Positions 42,673 through 51,875 of a stretch of DNA of 64,000 nt are shown one piece after another. Under the pieces are notes generated by a model, which was given only the letters and a program-made list of their open reading frames with translations, was not told where the DNA came from and did not search any database. The stretch is from Micromonospora profundi. GTDB lineage: Bacteria; Actinomycetota; Actinomycetes; Mycobacteriales; Micromonosporaceae. The number at the start of each line of letters is the position of its first letter. The first letter of the stretch is position 1. Made by a program: the position numbers and the translations under genes. The DNA is taken from positions 3,410,001-3,474,000 of the forward strand of contig NZ_JAATJK010000001.1 in the NCBI RefSeq assembly GCF_011927785.1. Direction: 5' to 3'.

Positions 42673-43410
42673 ATGACCAGATCCTCCGCGACACCCGAGA
42701 ATCCCAGCGGGCCGAACCCATCGTCCCGAGACAGCAGACACGACCCATCCGCCGACAACTCCACCTTCGGCCACCACCGCGACTTCCTTCACGTCGACGT
42801 CATCGTCGATGGCTCGCCGATCTGGATCTCGGTGTGGCGCAGCGGCGCCCTTGGCGAGATCCGCGAGTCCACGTTCCGCCGCCTGCTGGCGCGTCGGATC
42901 ATCGCCCTCTACAGCCGGCGCGGCGCAACCGTGGTCGACTTCGACGGCGACCCCACCGTTCGCGACGAGAGCATTGCCGCGGGCCGCACCTACCGCCCTG
43001 TCACCCATGCTGCGGACCTGGCCAGCCTCGACACCGCGGAGCAGGTCGACCTGGTCGTGCTGCGCTGGCCGCGACCACAGCCGCTCGCGCGACCCGCGCC
43101 GATCGACGGTGCGGTGGCCGACCTCTTCCGTGCCCTCCGGCTGGTCATCACCCCCGACGGCTTCGCGGTCCTCATCATCGAGCAGCGTCCGACCCAACCG
43201 GTGCCCACCGAGGTCGTGCACCTGGCCGGGCTTGTCCCCGAGGCTCACGCCGGTGGGATGAGCTACCTCCAGCATGTCCTCGCGATCACCGCACCGGTAG
43301 GCCTCACTGCGGACAGCGCAGACGCCGGACGGTCGGCGGCCAGTCGGCACGGCTCACCGACTCACCTGCACCTGCTGGTCTTCGTCGTACGAGCAGGCCA
43401 CCGTGACTGA
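42673..43410 (+). CDS. Methyltransferase-like protein of ICE
   Basis: 245 aa. A Rossmann-like methyltransferase order can be seen: RIIALYSRRGATVVDFDGDP (motif I region with an acidic residue after the strand), AGRTYRPVTHAADLA, then VDLVVLRWPRPQPL (motif IV position, DPPY replaced by RWPR). Similar proteins sit next to XF1762 genes in actinomycete elements. Because the catalytic loop is not canonical, methylation activity is uncertain. The end overlaps the next start by 8 nt. Confidence 0.55.
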   Translation: MTRSSATPENPSGPNPSSRDSRHDPSADNSTFGHHRDFLHVDVIVDGSPIWISVWRSGALGEIRESTFRRLLARRIIALYSRRGATVVDFDGDPTVRDESIAAGRTYRPVTHAADLASLDTAEQVDLVVLRWPRPQPLARPAPIDGAVADLFRALRLVITPDGFAVLIIEQRPTQPVPTEVVHLAGLVPEAHAGGMSYLQHVLAITAPVGLTADSADAGRSAASRHGSPTHLHLLVFVVRAGHRD

Positions 43411-45055
43411 CCAGCCGGAGACTGCCGCCCACCATCGCCCGTCACGTCGCCGCCCAGCCCGTCCGCGGGTACGGCCGATCAGCTACCGACAGGCGTGCGC
43501 CTACATCAGCGCCCACCACCAGCAGCTCGAACGACCGCAGGGACACACGTTTTCCCTCGGACTGACCAACCACGCCGGCAACCTCATCGGGGTCGCCATG
43601 GTCGGCCGTCCCGACGCCCGCCACCACGACGGCCTGACCGCCGAGGTCACCCGCTTGGCGACCGACGGGCCACGCAACGCGTGCTCGGTCCTGCTCGCCG
43701 CCGCGTGGCGAGTCGCCCGACGCATGGGCTACCAACGCATGATCACCTACATCCGTACCGACAGGCCCGCCGCCGGCCTACGGGCCACGGGTTGGAAGGT
43801 CGTCACCGAAACGCCTCCCGTGCACGGGCGAAATCGGCTCAGCCGGCACCGAGCGCCGCGCCGCACCGGCGACGCAACCCGCACACATTGGCAGGTCACC
43901 ACCGAGGACTGGCGTACCCGAACCGAAACCGCCGACCGCGTCCCCGGCAGGCCAGAGAGGAACAGGGCCCACGGTGACCGGCCACACCGCAGCCACGCAC
44001 GCACCGGCGGATCAGTTCGTCTACCACCTCGACAAGCCCACCGGCACCCTGCGGCCGGTCCTCGACAAGAGGCCGACCTGGAGCGTCACCCCATGCCGAT
44101 AGACGCAGGAAAGATGCTCGCTGGCCTGCCCGCTCCGTGGCACGGTTTCCTGGAGGACTGGCATCGGTCATTGCGGTCCGGGAACTATCCGGAGACGACC
44201 CGCTACAACTATCTGCTCGCCGCGGCACAACTGGCCCGCTACCTGCAGGATCGCGCGGAATCGGCACCTGACACGTCGGAGGCAGCACACGATCCCACTG
44301 CCGTGGCCCGGGCACACGTGGAGGAGTTCCAGGCGTGGATGGTGGAGACACGCTCACCCGCAACCGCCCTGAACAAGCACAAAGCTCTGCAGCAGTTCTT
44401 CAAGTGGCTCGCGCTCGACGAGGAGGAGATCGATCGGTCGCCGATGGAGCGGGTTCGGCAGCCCAAGACGCCGCAGAAGTTGATCCCGATCATGCGTGAC
44501 GACGACACGCGACGCATCCTGGATACGTGTCGTGGCCGGGCGTTCGTCGACCGGCGAGACGAGGCGATCATCCGCCTGCTGTACAACACGGGTGCCCGGC
44601 TGTCTGAGGTCGCCAACCTTCATGTTGACGATGTCAGCCTCGCCGACACGGACACCGTCCGCTACCACGGCAAGGGCGCCAAGGATCGCCGGGTACGGCT
44701 GGGACCCAAGACGGCTCGTGCCATGAGCCGCTACCTCCGAGCGCGGTCCCAGCACAAAGGATCACTCCTTGCCGAGCTCTGGCTTGCGGATCGCGGCATA
44801 CGGGCACTTGCCGCCAATGGCATCAAGCTCATGCTGAAACGTCGCGGCCGCCGCGCCGGCGTCGCCAACGTCCACGCCCACCGCTGGCGGCACAACTTCG
44901 CCCACGAGTGGAAGCGCGCCGGCGGCGACACGGGCGACCTGATGCTGCTGCTCGGTTGGACCTCAGACGACATGCCCCGGCACTACGGCGCCAGCGCAGC
45001 CGCCGAACGCGCCCAGGAAAGCCAGTCTCGCGTCGGGATCGGTGAGCGTGTCTGA
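43403..45055 (+). CDS. XF1762/Mom-like acyltransferase-fold domain, in frame with integrase
   Basis: The frame opens with a GTG overlapping the previous gene. Residues about 25-135 match the XF1762 family, a GNAT-fold group related to phage Mu Mom: ISYRQACAYISAHHQQLERP, HTFSLGLTNHAGNLIGVAMV, GRPDARHHDG, EVTRLATDGPRNACSVLLAA, YIRTDRPAAGLRATGWKVV. Mom-type proteins modify adenines to evade restriction. After about residue 185 the translation becomes low-quality Arg/His-rich, then turns into a complete tyrosine integrase from residue 231. No stop separates them, so this is one 550-aa frame; I think it more likely makes two proteins, with the integrase starting at 44093. Confidence 0.65.
   Translation: MTDQPETAAHHRPSRRRPARPRVRPISYRQACAYISAHHQQLERPQGHTFSLGLTNHAGNLIGVAMVGRPDARHHDGLTAEVTRLATDGPRNACSVLLAAAWRVARRMGYQRMITYIRTDRPAAGLRATGWKVVTETPPVHGRNRLSRHRAPRRTGDATRTHWQVTTEDWRTRTETADRVPGRPERNRAHGDRPHRSHARTGGSVRLPPRQAHRHPAAGPRQEADLERHPMPIDAGKMLAGLPAPWHGFLEDWHRSLRSGNYPETTRYNYLLAAAQLARYLQDRAESAPDTSEAAHDPTAVARAHVEEFQAWMVETRSPATALNKHKALQQFFKWLALDEEEIDRSPMERVRQPKTPQKLIPIMRDDDTRRILDTCRGRAFVDRRDEAIIRLLYNTGARLSEVANLHVDDVSLADTDTVRYHGKGAKDRRVRLGPKTARAMSRYLRARSQHKGSLLAELWLADRGIRALAANGIKLMLKRRGRRAGVANVHAHRWRHNFAHEWKRAGGDTGDLMLLLGWTSDDMPRHYGASAAAERAQESQSRVGIGERV
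43974..44102 (+). CDS. Possible 42-aa protein between XF1762 domain and integrase
   Basis: In the frame next to the long one, a GTG at 43974 (GAGAGGAA about 14 bases upstream) opens a compact peptide (DQFVYHLDKPTGTLRPVLDK) whose TAG overlaps the integrase ATG at 44093. Its composition is more protein-like than the long frame over the same bases. That favours separate translation of the XF1762 protein, this peptide and the integrase. Confidence 0.4.
   Translation: MTGHTAATHAPADQFVYHLDKPTGTLRPVLDKRPTWSVTPCR
44093..45055 (+). CDS. Tyrosine integrase (first of two paralogues)
   Basis: 320 aa from ATG 44093. It has an N-terminal SAM-like core-binding domain (NYPETTRYNYLLAAAQLARY, TALNKHKALQQFFKWLALDE) and a catalytic domain with all residues: Arg in YNTGARLSEVANL, Lys in GKGAKDRRVRLG, HxxR in HAHRWRHNFAHEWK, His in LLLGWTSDDM and the Tyr in MPRHYGAS. 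It is very similar to the integrase at 51876-52832 (long identical stretches such as PKTPQKLIPI and MLLLGWTS), but faces the other way. It catalyses site-specific integration and excision; its attachment site is probably near its own gene. Confidence 0.85.
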   Translation: MPIDAGKMLAGLPAPWHGFLEDWHRSLRSGNYPETTRYNYLLAAAQLARYLQDRAESAPDTSEAAHDPTAVARAHVEEFQAWMVETRSPATALNKHKALQQFFKWLALDEEEIDRSPMERVRQPKTPQKLIPIMRDDDTRRILDTCRGRAFVDRRDEAIIRLLYNTGARLSEVANLHVDDVSLADTDTVRYHGKGAKDRRVRLGPKTARAMSRYLRARSQHKGSLLAELWLADRGIRALAANGIKLMLKRRGRRAGVANVHAHRWRHNFAHEWKRAGGDTGDLMLLLGWTSDDMPRHYGASAAAERAQESQSRVGIGERV

Positions 45056-45344
45056 GCCCGAAGAACGGACAGCCGGGTCGACGGGGCTGACACCGGAGCA
45101 GCGTCGACGCCGGGCACGCATAGCCGCCCACGCATCCTGGGCCAGAACGACCGACCGCCGCGCCCGCACGGCAGCGGGGACGCAGGGCTTCCTCGATCGC
45201 TTCGAACGACAGGTCGACCCCGAGGGCCTGCTCGACCCGGATGTACGCGCGGAAATGGCGCGACACGCCAGGACGGCGTACATGTTGCAGCTGGCGGAAC
45301 GGTCCCGCAAGTCCCGCCGTCGGCGTACAGATACGAGTCCATAG
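45042..45344 (+). CDS. Small basic protein adjacent to integrase
   Basis: 100 aa, overlapping the integrase end by 14 nt (GTG 45042, or GTG 45048). Highly basic and helical: TPEQRRRRARIAAHASWART then LDRFERQVDPEGLLDPDVRA. Short Arg-rich proteins of this kind often follow phage- or ICE-type integrases. DNA binding is a reasonable inference; it lacks the usual excisionase winged-helix signature. Confidence 0.6.
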   Translation: MSVSEPEERTAGSTGLTPEQRRRRARIAAHASWARTTDRRARTAAGTQGFLDRFERQVDPEGLLDPDVRAEMARHARTAYMLQLAERSRKSRRRRTDTSP

Positions 45345-45549
45345 GCAGGTACGCCGTGACGTACAAGGATCGGCAGGGCAGAGGGCTCCCCCGACGGCTG
45401 TCCACGGGTCCCATCGCCGCGCGGGCGGCGGTGCCGTCCGGTCACGCTGAGTCGAGGCATGGAGGACGAACACGAGCGAAGATCGACATGAGCCATGCAA
45501 TTGATCAACTGTCATCGACGTGGCTTGCCGGGCCCTTATCATCCGAAGC

Positions 45550-46281
45550 ATGGTGCGGGTTGAGGCTGTCGTCGACGTGTTCGACCGAGCTGCCGAGCAG
45601 CTGCGGTTTCCCGAGCCGGAACACCCCCACAGCTATCTGATTGCGGCTCGGCTACATGCCTTCAGCGACGCCGAGCGCTGGGCGCTGGTCGTCGACACCG
45701 TCGGTTACAACCCACGCGCTGCCAACGTCGTCGACGTGCTGCATGCTCTCGGCAACTGCCTCAGTGGCACGAACGAGACTTGGAACAGGCGGTTCGTCAA
45801 CCGTATCGATAATTTCGCCGACCTGTTCGAGGACGGTCCGGCGGCGGCCTTGTACCGGCAGGTGCCATTGGTCATTCGGGGGCAGGCCGTGCCGGTAGCC
45901 GCCGCTGCGACGATCTCTCCGGAAGACCTCTTCAGACTCCTCACTCCCCAGTATCGCGATCTTCTGCTGGCCGAGAATGCCGAGGTGCGTCAGCTCGTGC
46001 CGGCGGACCTACCGCAGGTGCTGTGCCTGGACGACTGGCACCACACCGCTCTGCGGGTCCGGCCACCGAGCCCTGAGCGCGAACGGCGACGACAGATACA
46101 CGAGATGCTCACGCGCCACGCATCGCCGCAGGAATGGGTGCCATTCGAGGTCCGCCCGAGCGACATCGAGACCTACCAGCAGATCGGCGAGGTGTTGGCC
46201 ACCGCCGACCCCTCCCGCTACCGGCCGACCCTCCCGGGAAACACGCACTGGAGCAACTGGCCAATGTCAGGGGCGCTGTGA
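45550..46281 (+). CDS. Hypothetical protein (resembles DUF7003-type)
   Basis: 243 aa from ATG 45550; an earlier in-frame start at 45520 adds ten residues. The block HSYLIAARLHAFSDAERWAL, VVDTVGYNPRAANVVDVLH and ALGNCLSGTN resembles a family of uncharacterised proteins (I think DUF7003) seen among polymorphic-toxin immunity-like genes. The C-terminal part contains LVPADLPQVLCLDDWHH and ends in WSNWP. Predicted cytoplasmic. It is adjacent to, and convergent with, the DUF2625 gene. Family name uncertain. Confidence 0.62.
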   Translation: MVRVEAVVDVFDRAAEQLRFPEPEHPHSYLIAARLHAFSDAERWALVVDTVGYNPRAANVVDVLHALGNCLSGTNETWNRRFVNRIDNFADLFEDGPAAALYRQVPLVIRGQAVPVAAAATISPEDLFRLLTPQYRDLLLAENAEVRQLVPADLPQVLCLDDWHHTALRVRPPSPERERRRQIHEMLTRHASPQEWVPFEVRPSDIETYQQIGEVLATADPSRYRPTLPGNTHWSNWPMSGAL

Positions 46282-46384
46282 CGGCGCGCCAAGATCCGGT
46301 GCGCGCGGATCGCGGCAGATGAGTGCGTTCATCTGAGGATTGGTTGCGGAGCAGGCTGGAGGGGCGAAGCTTTATCCGGCTCGA

Positions 46385-47011
46385 TCACCCGTCGCTGATC
46401 TGTGCCAACATCTCGGACATCGGTACCGGCCGGCGGGACACCGTGCTGAGATCCTTGCCTTCACGGGTCCATGGTGGTGGCCAAGTGTGGATAGCTTGGT
46501 CGAGCCCGCAGGCCGCAACCTCGTCGGTCCATCCAGACCAGCGCACCTCCTCGTAGAAGCCGGTGACGCCTCCGCCCAGCATCGCCGCCAACCACTGGCC
46601 GTAGCCGATCTCACAGTCCTCCCAGCGCAGGGTGTCCGGGGCGAAGTACCGGATTGTCGGTGTCGCTTCGGCCGGGGCCACCCAGGCGAACTGCCCGCCC
46701 AAGACGTCTTGTGCCACAACGATTCCGCCGCCGATGCCTTCGTTGATCTCACCGAGACTCGCCAGACGGCGCTGCTTGTTGCCCGATCCCAAGACACGAA
46801 GCCAACCGTGATCGATCACTAGGCCACCGCTACGGTGGACCACGGCGCCCAGCCAAGAACGGCTGGTCACCTGCAACCGCAGCAGCTCCGCGTCGGCCTG
46901 GCGCGCATCGGCGGCCAGCACCTCCACCGGATATGGCGCAGCGGCTGCAGCCGCCTCCACCTCCGGCCACGCCGGATCATCGCTCTCGACTAGCTCGATC
47001 AACGGACGCAC
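46385..47011 (-). CDS. DUF2625 family protein
   Basis: 208 aa. DUF2625 signatures are present in order: LRLQVTSRSWLGAVVHRSGG, LVIDHGWLRVLGSG, GGIVVAQDVLGGQFAWV, IRYFAPDTLRWEDCEIGYGQ, GFYEEVRWSGW. The family is widespread, of unknown function, often present in toxin-immunity or accessory contexts. It is divergent from the double-NTPase gene with a 264-bp space that should hold both promoters. Confidence 0.8.
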   Translation of the reverse strand: MRPLIELVESDDPAWPEVEAAAAAAPYPVEVLAADARQADAELLRLQVTSRSWLGAVVHRSGGLVIDHGWLRVLGSGNKQRRLASLGEINEGIGGGIVVAQDVLGGQFAWVAPAEATPTIRYFAPDTLRWEDCEIGYGQWLAAMLGGGVTGFYEEVRWSGWTDEVAACGLDQAIHTWPPPWTREGKDLSTVSRRPVPMSEMLAQISDG

Positions 47012-47275
47012 GCGCGGACCCTATCTCGGCCCAGATCGCCGCACACCATTCGGCAGTTCAGGATGCCGGGCTCCACGAGACGCCGAACACCGAGCGTGAC
47101 GGCTCGTCGTCTACCTGCGCGCACGGACGGCGGCATGAGCGGACACCGAGTTTGCCTTTCACCGCTTGTTGATCAACGGTCACGAGCGGCGACACACGTT
47201 CGGATGACCGCGGAGCGGTCTCATGTCTCGCATACTGTCCGGCGTGAGGTCGACGGCGGTCGAAGGAGCGAATGC

Positions 47276-50200
47276 GTGAAACCCGCCCGGGCACTGCTCG
47301 TCGCTCTGCTCGGTTTTACCGTCGTCGGCGTTGCGGTAACACTGGTTCTGGCCAGCATTGACCTAATGAAGGCGGATCAGCTGGCGAGCGTGGCTGGCGC
47401 GGTGGCCGCGCTGATCGCGTTGGCGCTATCCGTGCTGAAGTCCCGGTCCCTGCCCGACGCTGTCGTTAACGACGACGCGATCTACGGGCGGCTGGCCGCT
47501 GCCGCCGAGGAATTTTTCAGCGTGCAGGTGCGCATCGCGACCGGTGGTCATGGCCGCGAACTGCCGCTGCGCTGGGTCGCAGATCCTGATCTCGCCGGTG
47601 ATGCCGAAAGCCTGGCCGGTCTCGTCGCATCAGTGCGGCCGAAACCACTCATCATTATTGGCGACGCCGGGGCCGGTAAAACGACGCTCCTGACGCTGCT
47701 CGGTCGCGCGTTGCTGGCAGACCGCAAGGACCGCCAACCGATCCCGATCCTGTGCGCGGCGGCCTCGTGGCAGCCCGACCTGGAGCTTCCGGAGGCAATC
47801 GTCGTGCGGACCCTGGTCGCCACTGGATTCCTGGCTGGCCCGGGGGTGTCTGACGAGGCCGCACTCGCGGGGCAACTCGTCCGGCGAGGGCTCGTCCTGC
47901 CGCTCATCGACGGGCTGGATGAGCTCCCCGAGACGGAGCGGCTCAGGGCTGCCGCGGCACTGGATCAGCTGAGCACCGGATACGTCGCTACCTGCCGGAC
48001 GACGGAGTTCGCGAACCTGCCTTCGACGGCGTTGACCCGGGCTGTGGTCATCCAGCTGATGCCGGTCACGGGTGGCGCCATCGGCGATTTCCTCGCCGGG
48101 CAGGATCCGGTGACGGCGGAGCGCTGGCGGCCCGTCATCGATCAGATCGCCGCCGTTCCGGCCGGATCGTTGGCGAGGGCTCTGGCGACGCCGTGGCTGG
48201 CGGTGCTCGCGCGCGACGCGTTCGCGAGCCGAACTGCGGATCCGCGCGTGCTGCTCGACAGCCAGGATCCCGAGGGCCTGCTGGTCGAGCGGATGCTTGA
48301 GCGCCTACCGGGGCGGGCCCGCACCTGGCTGGCGGAGCTGGCCGAGCTCAGCGCCCGGTCGCCGAGCGAGATCGTCTGGTGGCGGCTCACGACTGTCGCT
48401 GGTGGCCCAGCCGCCGCGGCCGGTTGGATCCGTTGGGTCGGTCTCCTGTTGCTCATCGCGGCCACGGCCGGTATCGCCGGGAGCGGCGCCCCCGCCCTCG
48501 CGCTGGCTGCGGCGATCGTGCTGACCCTGAGGGCCGGCCTGATCGAGCGCCGGCCTGGTCCGCGTCGAGTGGCATGGCTGGGCTGGAGCGACTTCGGACG
48601 GGCGGCGATCGAAGCGCTCGCCGGCTTTGTCATTATCCCTGCGGTGCTGGTGTTCTCGGCCAGACCCGAGTCGCTGTTGCTGTTCATAAGCACGCATCGC
48701 ATCGAGACGAACCTCGCGGGTGGTGTCGGCGCCGTGACTATGGTCGTCGTCATGGTCACCGGCCGGCGCCGGTCGCCGGCAGCGCCCAGATCGCTGCAAC
48801 AGGACCAGCTCGCCGCGATCCTTCGCGCCCTGTCGGCCGCCGGCCTCGGGGGAGTGCTGCTCTGGGCCGCGCCTGCTTCTCCCGCACCGGCGACGGTGAT
48901 CGCCCTATCTGTGTTGTTGCTGCTCCTGGTGGTAGTCGACGACAGCGCGTGGGGGCAGTACACGGTCGCTCGGTTATGGCTGGCCGGTCGAGGGCGGCTG
49001 CCGTTCCGGCTCGGCCGGTTCCTAGCCGACGCCGAGCGGGTCGGAGTCCTGCGGCGGGCCGGGCACGAGTACCGGTTCCGCCACGCTGGGATGAGTGAGG
49101 TGCTGATCCGCCGGGCCAGCGCACGGCGAGGGCCCGCCGCGGCGGTGGTCGACGAGATGCTGGTGCAGGTCCTCGCGCTGCCCGCGGTGATCGAATATCT
49201 GGCCCCGGCGCCGGCCGAGCGCCGCGAAGCGCTCGAGCAGCAGGTGAGGCGCGAGATCGCCGCGGACCCGGTGGCCGTGCTCGAGAGCGGCTCGGCCCAA
49301 TATGAGCGGTTCCGGCAGGCCCGCCGGCAGCTTGTGGCGGCGGCGGTGCCGACCTGGGCGCGATGGAGCAGCGCGTACGGGATGCTGGCCGGCGTCGCAG
49401 CAGTAACGGCCGTGTTCGGCTTCGGCAACGCGCTGTGGTCGTTGCGGATCTCGCCGCTGACCGGGCCCGTCGCCGTCACCGTCGGCGCGGTCTTGCTGGG
49501 CGGCGTTGTCGCGCACGTGGCGGGCCGGCGCGACCGACGAGGCCTGGTCGCCACCTGTCTGACCCTCATGGTGCTGGCGTTCGCGGCGTTGCTGATCCTG
49601 GCGGGTGCGGCCTTCCGGCGCGCCCCGGGGGCGGAGTCACTCGTCGTCGTGGCCGCCGTGGCGGCGTCACTGTTGGGCCTGTTGTGGGTGGGGACGCGAC
49701 AGCACGCCGATGCCTGGCACCGCCTCCGTAGTGACGATCCGTCGCGATGGCCGGAGCCCGGACGCTCGACCCGCCGGTACGACGAGGCGACGCGCCAGGC
49801 CCGCGAGGACTGGTTAGCGGCCATGGCAAGAAACTGGATCGTCCCGAAGATCTGGACCACCCTCCGACAGAACCGCGACGGGTATTCGTTGCGGCTCCCC
49901 GTGCTCAACCCTGGCCGGCTGGGCGATGTCACCCGCACCGAGCAACTGGTCGAGAACGCCGCCAGCGGTCGCGTCGCCTGGGTGTTGCGGGAGCTTGAGG
50001 GAGCCAGCATCGGGATCAGCGGCCCGCGCGGCACGGGTAAGAGCACGGTGCTGCAGCGGTATTGCACCGAGCATTTTCGGGCCGACGAGGGCGACGTGCT
50101 CGTGCTCGTGCAGGCACCAACCACCTACGATCGCCGCGAATTTCTGGTGCATCTGTTCGCCGAGACCTGCGTTCAGCTCGGCGCGCCACCGGCGGCTCGC

Positions 50201-51472
50201 TTGGAGGCACACCGATGGTGGTCGCGGGTCCGGGCGCTGCTCCCGGCCGTCGTGGTCCTAGCGGGTGTCGTTTTGATCAGCGGTGTCGTCTTCGGAGCTG
50301 AGGTCCTTGCGGCCTTCGTGGCCATTTGGCAGGCGCCGCGGACCTCGGCGTATGTCCTCGGTGGTCTGCTGATCCTGACGCCACTGCTGTGGCGACTCTG
50401 GCGCGACCTGGTCCGGCACCGATCCAAGGTGGCCCCGAGTCCGTCAGCGGCCCTGGCGGAGCGCCATCTGCAGACGCTGCGCTACCAGTCCGTCTTCTCG
50501 CGTAAGACGGGCGGCAAGTTCGCCATTCCCGGTGGGCTCGACCTGAGCGCCGAGGGCCAGGTGCAGCGGACCGAGCAGCTGCGGACGTACCCGGAGCTGG
50601 TCGCGCAGTTCCGGGAGTTGCTGTACGAGGCGGCCCTGGAACGCCGCCGTCGCGGTCAGCGCATCATCATCGGGGTCGACGAACTCGACAAGATCGGGTC
50701 GGCGGACGACGCCGAGCGGTTCATCAACGACCTCAAGTCTGTGTTCGGGGTCCGCGGCTGCTACTTCCTGGTCGCGGTTTCGGAGGATGCGCTGGCGGCG
50801 TTCGATCGCAGGGCGCTCGGGGTCCGCACCGCCTTCGACAGCGCCTTCGACCTCATCATCGCGGTCGGGTCGCTTAGCGTCACCGAGGCCGGGAAACTTC
50901 TGCAGGTGCGCGGCCTCAGCGTGCCGGAGCCATACCTGTGGCTGTGTCATATATTGTCCGCAGGCCGACCGCGTGAGCTGTTGCGAACCGTGATGGCGTT
51001 GGCGACGATCAGCTCGGAGCGCAAGATATGGGCCATTGACAAGTTGGCCATCGAGCTCGTGGCGGCCGACTTTGCGAGCATCCTCCGCTCGCAGGTCCGA
51101 GCGGCCGAGATAGCCGCCACCCAGCAGCATGAGGCAGTGCGGTGGATCGTGCAGGTGCACGAGGCGCCGATGACGGCGGAGTTGCTTGAGAAGGCGTGCA
51201 CTGACATGCCGTCCGTGGAGCGGACCGACCCGATCTCGGCCATCCTGGTGCAGACCCAGGCATACCTGTACCTCGCCGCGACCCTGCTGCGGGCTTTCGC
51301 CGAGGATCCGCAGTCCACCGTGACCACGCTCGGCCCCGTCTCAGGCGGTCCGCCGGTCGAACGGCTCGTGCAGGCCAGGTCCCGGATCACGGCCCACCCG
51401 GACCTCGCGTGGCCAGCCATCGACGACTTTCGGCGGCTCATCGGGCTGCCGCTCGTCGAGCGCGAGCCTTAA
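47276..51472 (+). CDS. Membrane protein with NACHT-like and KAP-like NTPase domains
   Basis: 1398 aa. The GTG at 47276 follows AAGGAG with 7-base spacing; the frame is open to 47063 but that part is low quality. Two N-terminal helices lead into a NACHT-like NTPase: Walker A IIIGDAGAGKTTLLTLL near 126-142 and Walker B LVLPLIDGLDELPE near 206-219. A region of about eight helices follows (about 380-860), then a second P-loop: SIGISGPRGTGKSTVLQRYC near 911-930 and IIIGVDELDKIGS near 1130, interrupted by two helices, as in KAP NTPases. Both sites look intact. KAP and NACHT proteins are common in bacterial defence against phage. Two NTPases with a membrane core in one chain is unusual; I infer a membrane-bound sensor/effector. 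No nuclease or other effector domain is visible. Confidence 0.8.
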   Translation: MKPARALLVALLGFTVVGVAVTLVLASIDLMKADQLASVAGAVAALIALALSVLKSRSLPDAVVNDDAIYGRLAAAAEEFFSVQVRIATGGHGRELPLRWVADPDLAGDAESLAGLVASVRPKPLIIIGDAGAGKTTLLTLLGRALLADRKDRQPIPILCAAASWQPDLELPEAIVVRTLVATGFLAGPGVSDEAALAGQLVRRGLVLPLIDGLDELPETERLRAAAALDQLSTGYVATCRTTEFANLPSTALTRAVVIQLMPVTGGAIGDFLAGQDPVTAERWRPVIDQIAAVPAGSLARALATPWLAVLARDAFASRTADPRVLLDSQDPEGLLVERMLERLPGRARTWLAELAELSARSPSEIVWWRLTTVAGGPAAAAGWIRWVGLLLLIAATAGIAGSGAPALALAAAIVLTLRAGLIERRPGPRRVAWLGWSDFGRAAIEALAGFVIIPAVLVFSARPESLLLFISTHRIETNLAGGVGAVTMVVVMVTGRRRSPAAPRSLQQDQLAAILRALSAAGLGGVLLWAAPASPAPATVIALSVLLLLLVVVDDSAWGQYTVARLWLAGRGRLPFRLGRFLADAERVGVLRRAGHEYRFRHAGMSEVLIRRASARRGPAAAVVDEMLVQVLALPAVIEYLAPAPAERREALEQQVRREIAADPVAVLESGSAQYERFRQARRQLVAAAVPTWARWSSAYGMLAGVAAVTAVFGFGNALWSLRISPLTGPVAVTVGAVLLGGVVAHVAGRRDRRGLVATCLTLMVLAFAALLILAGAAFRRAPGAESLVVVAAVAASLLGLLWVGTRQHADAWHRLRSDDPSRWPEPGRSTRRYDEATRQAREDWLAAMARNWIVPKIWTTLRQNRDGYSLRLPVLNPGRLGDVTRTEQLVENAASGRVAWVLRELEGASIGISGPRGTGKSTVLQRYCTEHFRADEGDVLVLVQAPTTYDRREFLVHLFAETCVQLGAPPAARLEAHRWWSRVRALLPAVVVLAGVVLISGVVFGAEVLAAFVAIWQAPRTSAYVLGGLLILTPLLWRLWRDLVRHRSKVAPSPSAALAERHLQTLRYQSVFSRKTGGKFAIPGGLDLSAEGQVQRTEQLRTYPELVAQFRELLYEAALERRRRGQRIIIGVDELDKIGSADDAERFINDLKSVFGVRGCYFLVAVSEDALAAFDRRALGVRTAFDSAFDLIIAVGSLSVTEAGKLLQVRGLSVPEPYLWLCHILSAGRPRELLRTVMALATISSERKIWAIDKLAIELVAADFASILRSQVRAAEIAATQQHEAVRWIVQVHEAPMTAELLEKACTDMPSVERTDPISAILVQTQAYLYLAATLLRAFAEDPQSTVTTLGPVSGGPPVERLVQARSRITAHPDLAWPAIDDFRRLIGLPLVEREP

Positions 51473-51875
51473 CCACCTCTGGTCGGCGCGTGGGTCCGGC
51501 GGCGGTTGCGCGCCGCGGATGGCCAGGACGTTCGCGGCCAAGGCGATGGCCGAGCCGGCCAGCACGCCGCTCTTGGCGTCGCATCTTCGAGTGCGCTGTT
51601 CTCGGCGGATCCGAACGCCGAGCCGCGCGCCACTGGTAGACCACCCGTTACGCAACGTCACCAATCTGAACGTCGACCGGTCCGACAGGGGGTCGGGAAT
51701 GTCGATCAGCCGATCAGCGGAAGGCCAGCCACTCCGATGCAGCTCCCTACCGGAATCTGCACCGGAGCCAGGGACGCCGAACCCAATCCTGCCTCGACCC
51801 AGCCCGCCGATCGACGACGAGAGCAACGCGGTCGGCCAAGCCGGTACTCGGATCGACCGACCGAGTTGCCCGCGT
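51473..51875. other. Intergenic region between double-NTPase and integrase genes
   Basis: About 400 bp between convergent genes. No frame looks coding, and there is no clear terminator. One island end or attachment site could be here, but no repeat to the tRNA was found. Confidence 0.4.

Noticed and set aside
46317..46336. Small palindrome (CAGATGA, six bases, TCATCTG) between convergent genes
   Set aside because: A 7-bp stem without U tract is too weak to call a terminator.
47063..47275. N-terminal extension of the NACHT/KAP protein
   Set aside because: Basic low-quality sequence without ribosome site; GTG 47276 has AAGGAG at proper spacing directly before a membrane helix.
48142..50124. 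660-codon open frame antisense to the double-NTPase gene
   Set aside because: Ser/Arg/Thr-rich shadow; the plus strand has two complete P-loop domains.
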